DNA from: JAQVEM01 sp034660395
GTDB lineage: Bacteria; Actinomycetota; Humimicrobiia; Humimicrobiales; Humimicrobiaceae
Direction: 5' to 3'
Length of the DNA stretch: 16,971 nucleotides
Assembly (NCBI GenBank): GCA_034660395.1
Contig: JAYEJA010000056.1
Location: 1-16,971, forward strand
The notes beneath the pieces are model-generated. The model did not search any database, had not been told where the DNA came from, and saw only the letters and a program-made list of their open reading frames with translations. The position numbers and the translations under genes are program-made. The first letter of the stretch is position 1; every line of letters begins with the position of its first letter. Positions 13,568-16,971 of the stretch are shown one piece after another.

Positions 13568-13762
13568 TCAGGATGACTTTATTTTTTTAAATTCTTCTAT
13601 TTTAGATTTAAGTTCTTCTTCCAGAACCTCTATTTCCTGAACCATTACCGGATTTATGGAATGGGCAGGAAGATTCGCTTCTTTTTCCTTAATCTTATCC
13701 TTAAGTTTATTTATTTCAGATTTTATTTTTTTAATTCTTTCCAGGTAATCCATTAAATCCAT
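13568..13762 (-). CDS. Short coiled-coil protein of unknown function
   Basis: The 64-residue protein is almost wholly charged helix: two Lys/Glu-rich coiled-coil segments (1-30 and 41-64) flank LPAHSINPVMVQEIE (31-45). I recall the LPAHSxxP...E.LE pattern from short conserved proteins of anaerobes that databases often mislabel as histidine kinases. No kinase motif exists here. Two in-frame starts are possible. ATG 13762 has AAGAG abutting it, while the next ATG at 13753 has a better spacing to that site and would give 61 residues. It lies between groES and the OsmC gene on the same strand. Function is unknown. Confidence 0.65.
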   Translation of the reverse strand: MDLMDYLERIKKIKSEINKLKDKIKEKEANLPAHSINPVMVQEIEVLEEELKSKIEEFKKIKSS

Positions 13763-13823
13763 CTCTTATGTATCTGTTATAGATTATTGATGTCCCTGCG
13801 ATAGGACAGTTTTTTAGTAATGT

Positions 13824-14108
13824 CTAAATAGAATCAACTTCTACATATTTAGCAAAAATATCTTCAATGGGAACTAAAATATATTTTTCGCCTTCATGCT
13901 TTATTTCCGTACCGGAATATTCTTTGTAGATTACATGGTCGCCAATAGCTATTTCTTCCGAAGCTCCTCCGGCTATACCTGCAACCTCGCCTTCTTTAGG
14001 TTTTTCCTTTGCAGTATCAGGGATAATTATCCCTCCGCTTGTTTTCTCTTCTTTTTCTGCGGCCAGTTTTATTAAAACGTAGTTGTTTATTGGCTGGATC
14101 TTTTTCAT
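13824..14108 (-). CDS. groES: Co-chaperonin GroES (Cpn10)
   Basis: The 94-residue protein has the Cpn10 pattern: QPINNYVLIKLAAEKEEK at the N-terminus, the mobile loop TSGGIIIPDTAKEK (23-36) that contacts GroEL, GEVAGIAGG (40-48) and the C-terminal YILVPIEDIFA (75-85). It caps the GroEL folding chamber as a heptamer. The normal roof region appears shortened or altered but the mobile loop is intact. AGGAAGG lies about eight bases upstream of the ATG. groEL is not adjacent on either side, which is unusual because groES and groEL normally form one operon, so this may be a second copy or a relocated gene. I found no CIRCE-like inverted repeat upstream. Confidence 0.93.
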   Translation of the reverse strand: MKKIQPINNYVLIKLAAEKEEKTSGGIIIPDTAKEKPKEGEVAGIAGGASEEIAIGDHVIYKEYSGTEIKHEGEKYILVPIEDIFAKYVEVDSI

Positions 14109-14148
14109 AAATTATTCCTTCCTTTCCTATTTTACATATTATTTCGTT

Positions 14149-14739
14149 TTAATTATTTTTTATTCCTAAAATGGAGTCAAGCTTTGCTTTATCAAACCCG
14201 ACTACAATTCTGCCGTCAATATCCGTTTGAGGTATGGATGATTGACCGCTTCTTCTTATAAGTTCCTCGCCGGCTTTTGTGTCACGTGATATATCTATCT
14301 CCCTGAAAGGGATATGATTCTTAATTAAATATGATTTTACCGCGCCGCACCATGAACATGTTGGTGAAGTATATACAATAACCCTGTGGTGCTTTCCGGC
14401 ATCTTTCCCTGATATTTTAAATGTGTGGTTATCATATAGCAACCTCTCAAAATAATTTTTATCATGAATTCCATATATTATATTGGAAGCTTTGCTGTCT
14501 TTAAGGACCAGGACTGCTGGAACCATATTTATTCCATAGATGGGATGTATGTCCCTTACTTCTGATGCGTTTACACTGAATATGGGAGCATCCGGGTTTT
14601 CCTTTTTAATTTCTTTTAATTTTTCAAGTGCCTTTTTGCTTTTTTCGGAAGAATTAGAATAGAAAATAATAATTTTGCAGTCCTTATTCTTATTTATTAC
14701 ATTGTCTAAATGAGTTTTATTTTTTAATTCTTTTATCAC
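14149..14739 (-). CDS. Thioredoxin-like (degenerate) plus glutaredoxin fusion
   Basis: The 196-residue protein has two thioredoxin-fold domains. Residues 1-110 look like a thioredoxin: KIIIFYSNSSEKSKKALEKL (22-41) and the cis-proline segment GINMVPAVLVLKDS (69-82). At the active site CGPC is replaced by SEKS (31-34), so this half cannot do dithiol chemistry. Residues 118-196 are a glutaredoxin/NrdH-like domain with the active site CSWC (Cys128, Cys131) and the IPQTDIDG loop (169-176). Fusions resembling protein-disulfide oxidoreductase halves exist, but a Cys-to-Ser double loss with the fold kept is notable. The start is GTG at 14739 with only a weak ribosome site. It is 40 bases upstream of groES on the same strand. 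Confidence 0.85.
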   Translation of the reverse strand: MIKELKNKTHLDNVINKNKDCKIIIFYSNSSEKSKKALEKLKEIKKENPDAPIFSVNASEVRDIHPIYGINMVPAVLVLKDSKASNIIYGIHDKNYFERLLYDNHTFKISGKDAGKHHRVIVYTSPTCSWCGAVKSYLIKNHIPFREIDISRDTKAGEELIRRSGQSSIPQTDIDGRIVVGFDKAKLDSILGIKNN

Positions 14740-14771
14740 TATGTCTTTAAATATTTTTAGCTTTTTATTAA

Positions 14772-15425
14772 TTAATGGTTACTTTTATCCAGCTTTTCTA
14801 AAAGGAGGTTTTTAAAACGCTCAAGGGTTATTTTATAGGGCTGAATTCTGACACCCATCCAGTCTGAGAATTCAAGAACTTTTTCAGGATGCTCCGGTAC
14901 GTAATTCTCCCAGAATCCAATTCCGTCAAGTAAAACTGCACCACCCGGGTATTTAGGGAAAGTTTCGTTTGCTTTTGCCCTGTCCCATTCCTGAAAAATT
15001 TCATCACTGTAAAGAATCCAACCTGGAGTTAACCAGTAAACCTTATCTCCCTCAGCTATATTTTTAGCTATTTCCTTTCTTTCTTTCTCACCGGCTAACA
15101 TATCTACACAATAGCCTGCTTCTATTCTTGTGATATTTTTGCCCTGTCTTCTTATTATATGGTCTATGCTCTCGAATGGGTCTTTTACATTAATGTAGCA
15201 GTACTCTCCGCCGTAAACAACTATGATATTTTCAGTATATCTGGTGGCAAATTTTATTTTCTCTATCAGCTGGCTTTTAAACTCTGTTGGTATTTCATGC
15301 CTCCCCGGTTTTGTGTAAAAAATTTTATCGGTATCAAGAAAACCGCTTTTCTTGAGGTAATTTAGTTCCGGAGACATTGTGCCGCAGGAAACTATCGCAA
15401 AATTTTTAAAAGATTGTTTTTCCAT
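14772..15425 (-). CDS. DUF1638-like protein
   Basis: The 217-residue protein fits the pattern I remember for DUF1638, a family often found near corrinoid methyltransferase genes in anaerobes: an early SCGTMSPEL with Cys14, HEIP with His43, a YGGEYC segment with Cys76, GYCVDMLAG with Cys106, and YWLTPGW (130-136). These Cys/His residues could form a metal site. No corrinoid protein or methyltransferase gene is in the window, so the link to methyl transfer is only suggestive. There is no signal peptide or membrane segment. It is the first gene of the minus-strand run, 32 bases before the thioredoxin-glutaredoxin gene, with a weak AAAG ribosome site. Function is unknown and the family call is moderate. 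Confidence 0.6.
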   Translation of the reverse strand: MEKQSFKNFAIVSCGTMSPELNYLKKSGFLDTDKIFYTKPGRHEIPTEFKSQLIEKIKFATRYTENIIVVYGGEYCYINVKDPFESIDHIIRRQGKNITRIEAGYCVDMLAGEKERKEIAKNIAEGDKVYWLTPGWILYSDEIFQEWDRAKANETFPKYPGGAVLLDGIGFWENYVPEHPEKVLEFSDWMGVRIQPYKITLERFKNLLLEKLDKSNH

Positions 15426-15486
15426 CTTTATTTTAATTATTTTAATGTCTTGAGAAACCAGGCTTAACTATATTATTAGTCTGATT

Positions 15487-15508
15487 TCTTATAAAATATC
15501 TTATAAGA
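15487..15508. repeat. Inverted repeat in the divergent promoter region
   Basis: TCTTATAA (15487-15494) and TTATAAGA (15501-15508) are perfect 8-base inverted repeats around AATATC. The site lies between the divergent DUF1638-like and flavoenzyme genes, about 20 bases upstream of the -35 box of the latter and about 60 bases upstream of the DUF1638-like start. It could be an operator for either gene. Its A/T composition makes chance possible. Confidence 0.35.
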
Positions 15509-15526
15509 TAATATGTATATTTTAAG

Positions 15527-15555
15527 TTTACACAATCAAGTAATTATATTAAAAT
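15527..15555 (+). promoter_or_regulatory. Probable promoter of the flavoenzyme gene
   Basis: TTTACA (15527-15532) and TAAAAT (15550-15555) are separated by 17 bases, each one mismatch from the sigma-70 consensus. Transcription would start near 15562, leaving about 48 bases of leader before the proposed ATT start at 15610. Confidence 0.55.
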
Positions 15556-15598
15556 TATGGGCATTTGTTAATAAATTTATATATTATAAATTGAAAAT

Positions 15599-15603
15599 GG
15601 AGG
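15599..15603 (+). promoter_or_regulatory. Strong ribosome binding site preceding an ATT start codon
   Basis: GGAGG lies six bases before ATT 15610-15612. No ATG, GTG or TTG occurs in frame between the upstream stop TGA (15592-15594) and TTG 15703. The placement makes ATT the best start. Confidence 0.65.
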
Positions 15604-15609
15604 TTAAAA

Positions 15610-16953
15610 ATTAAAGAGTATGACATTGTAATAATAGGAGGAAGCGCCGCAGGCCTGACTGCCGGCATTACTGCGCGGAGGTTTTATCCGGATAAGAGCA
15701 TTTTGATAGTAAGGAAAGAAGAAAAGGTATTGATTCCGTGCGGGATACCTTATATCTTCGGGACCGTATGTTCACCTGAAAAAAACCTGGTACCGGATGC
15801 TGCACTCGAAAAGAATAAAATTGACCTTATAATAGGGGGAGCAGAAGAGATAGAAAAGGATAAAAAAGTAGTAAAAATTAGTGGCAGTGAAGATGTAAGA
15901 TATGAAAAGCTTATAATAGCGACAGGCTCGCTGCCTGTAGAACCGCCGATTGAAGGATATGGCAGGGAAAATACTTTCGTAATAAAAAAAGATGTGGCTT
16001 ATCTCAGTAATATGCTGGAAAAAATAAATAAGTCAAAAAATATGGTTATTATCGGCGGAGGGTTTATAGGAATTGAGTTTGCAGATGAATGCCATAAAGA
16101 CAGGGATGTAAAAATTTCCATTGTAGAGATGCTGCCCCACTGTCTAATGCAGACTTTTAGCGAATCTACATGTTCTAGGGCAGAGGAGTTAATAAAAGGA
16201 AGAGGTGTGGATATCTTTTCCGGAGAGAAAGTCGAATCGATTGTCGGTGGTGACAGAGTAGAAGGAGTTAAGCTGGCCAGCGGAAAAACAATAGATGCAG
16301 ATGTTTTATTAGTAGGAATAGGAGCCAGCGCTAATTCAAAAATTGCGGAGCAGGCAGGAATCGAAATTAACCGGAATGGCACGATTATAGTTGACAGGTA
16401 TATGCGGACAAGCGAGAAGGATATATTTTCATGCGGCGACTGCTGCGAAAAGTTTTCTTTCTTTAATAAGAAACCCTCCAACCTGATGCTGGCATCAGTA
16501 GCTACTAACGAAGCAAGGATTGCCGGGGCTAATTTATATAAGGCTAACAGGGTAAATGAGGGTGTAATAGGCACATTTTCGACTGTCATAGGCGATACCG
16601 CCCTTGCAAGAGCGGGAATGTCCGTAAATGAAGCCGAAGAGAATGGTTATGATATAGTTGTTGGGACTGCTGAAGCTCCGAATTGCCATCCCGGCTGTAT
16701 GCCGTACGGCAGTAACTTAAAAGTTAGCCTGGTATTTGAGAAAGGTTCGGGAATCATAATCGGCGGAGAGCTTATAGGATCAAAATCAGGAGGGGAATTA
16801 ATAAACCTTATTGGCGGCTGCATTCATGAAAGGATGATTGCAAGTCATATGGCAACTTTCCAGATGGGAACCCATCCTGCATTGACTGCTTCGCCTGTTG
16901 CCTACCAGATAAGTAATGCTGCGGAGATAGCAATTAAGAAATTAAGGGATTAG
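15610..16953 (+). CDS. CoA-disulfide reductase / NADH oxidase-like flavoenzyme
   Basis: A 447-residue two-dinucleotide-domain flavoprotein. The FAD site IIGGSAAGLTAG is at 8-19, the redox cysteine is in LIPCGIPY (Cys44) and LIIATGS sits before the second nucleotide motif. The NAD(P) site is MVIIGGGFIGIEF, followed by the FAD-ribityl motif DIFSCGDCC (Cys275, Cys278, Cys279). The C-terminal dimer domain ends with THPALTASPVAYQI. A single active cysteine, as here, is typical of CoA-disulfide, polysulfide and NADH oxidase enzymes. The common YYPGA of the family is CHPGC here (Cys359, Cys363), which could add a redox pair. The first in-frame ATG/GTG/TTG start, TTG 15703, would delete the FAD motif, so translation most likely starts at ATT 15610 behind a strong ribosome site. 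A single-base assembly error of ATG is the alternative. Confidence 0.85.
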   Translation: MKEYDIVIIGGSAAGLTAGITARRFYPDKSILIVRKEEKVLIPCGIPYIFGTVCSPEKNLVPDAALEKNKIDLIIGGAEEIEKDKKVVKISGSEDVRYEKLIIATGSLPVEPPIEGYGRENTFVIKKDVAYLSNMLEKINKSKNMVIIGGGFIGIEFADECHKDRDVKISIVEMLPHCLMQTFSESTCSRAEELIKGRGVDIFSGEKVESIVGGDRVEGVKLASGKTIDADVLLVGIGASANSKIAEQAGIEINRNGTIIVDRYMRTSEKDIFSCGDCCEKFSFFNKKPSNLMLASVATNEARIAGANLYKANRVNEGVIGTFSTVIGDTALARAGMSVNEAEENGYDIVVGTAEAPNCHPGCMPYGSNLKVSLVFEKGSGIIIGGELIGSKSGGELINLIGGCIHERMIASHMATFQMGTHPALTASPVAYQISNAAEIAIKKLRD

Positions 16954-16971
16954 ATGTTGATTTTTTGTTAG

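Overview
The window is AT-rich, densely coded bacterial DNA with no rRNA, tRNA, CRISPR array or insertion sequence that I can recognise. It looks like a strict anaerobe: CxxC-rich proteins, ferredoxin-type ATPases, a radical SAM enzyme, a MetV/MetF methylene-tetrahydrofolate reductase and thiol redox proteins, with no respiratory or oxygen-dependent genes. The order ftsH-folE-folP-folB-folK at the left end is the order known from Actinobacteria such as Mycobacterium. Together with the low GC and the acetogen-like MetV/MetF pair, this makes a deep-branching anaerobic actinobacterial lineage or a clostridia-like candidate phylum plausible. That placement is inference and not proven here.

Layout. 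(1) 1-3153, plus strand: the tail of ftsH, then folE, folP with a long N-terminal extension, and a folB-folK fusion. This is most of the route to dihydropteroate. (2) 3239-10106, plus strand: a cluster that starts at a near-consensus promoter wrapped in a 17-bp inverted repeat. It encodes a glycine-rich DUF5320 protein, an Mrp/NBP35 Fe-S carrier ATPase, a radical SAM protein, two NifX/NifB-tail-like cofactor-binding proteins, a glycine-rich zinc-ribbon protein, a DUF134 regulator, two MinD-like ATPases each carrying two [4Fe-4S] ferredoxin motifs, and a homologue of methanogenesis marker protein 8 (DUF2099). No nitrogenase genes are present, so this looks like a metal-cluster assembly or delivery system of unknown target. 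(3) 10208-12905, plus strand: a metallo-beta-lactamase-fold protein of the MJ0301/COG1237 group, then metV, metF and a small 2x[4Fe-4S] ferredoxin resembling the N-terminal RLI/ABCE1 domain. (4) 13022-15425, minus strand: DUF1638-like protein, thioredoxin-glutaredoxin fusion, GroES, a short coiled-coil protein and an OsmC/Ohr-type thiol peroxidase. (5) 15610-16953, plus strand, divergent: an FAD/NAD(P) CoA-disulfide-reductase-like enzyme that appears to start at a rare ATT codon.

How it may work together: region 1 makes the folate carrier and MetV/MetF reduces the methylene group carried on it. Region 2 may build or load Fe-S or other metal centres for such low-potential enzymes. Regions 4 and 5 look like thiol redox and stress protection. 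The most interesting points are the region 2 cluster and its palindromic promoter, the DUF2099 protein in a bacterium, the ferredoxin attached to metVF, the ATT start, and a thioredoxin domain in which both active-site cysteines are serine.
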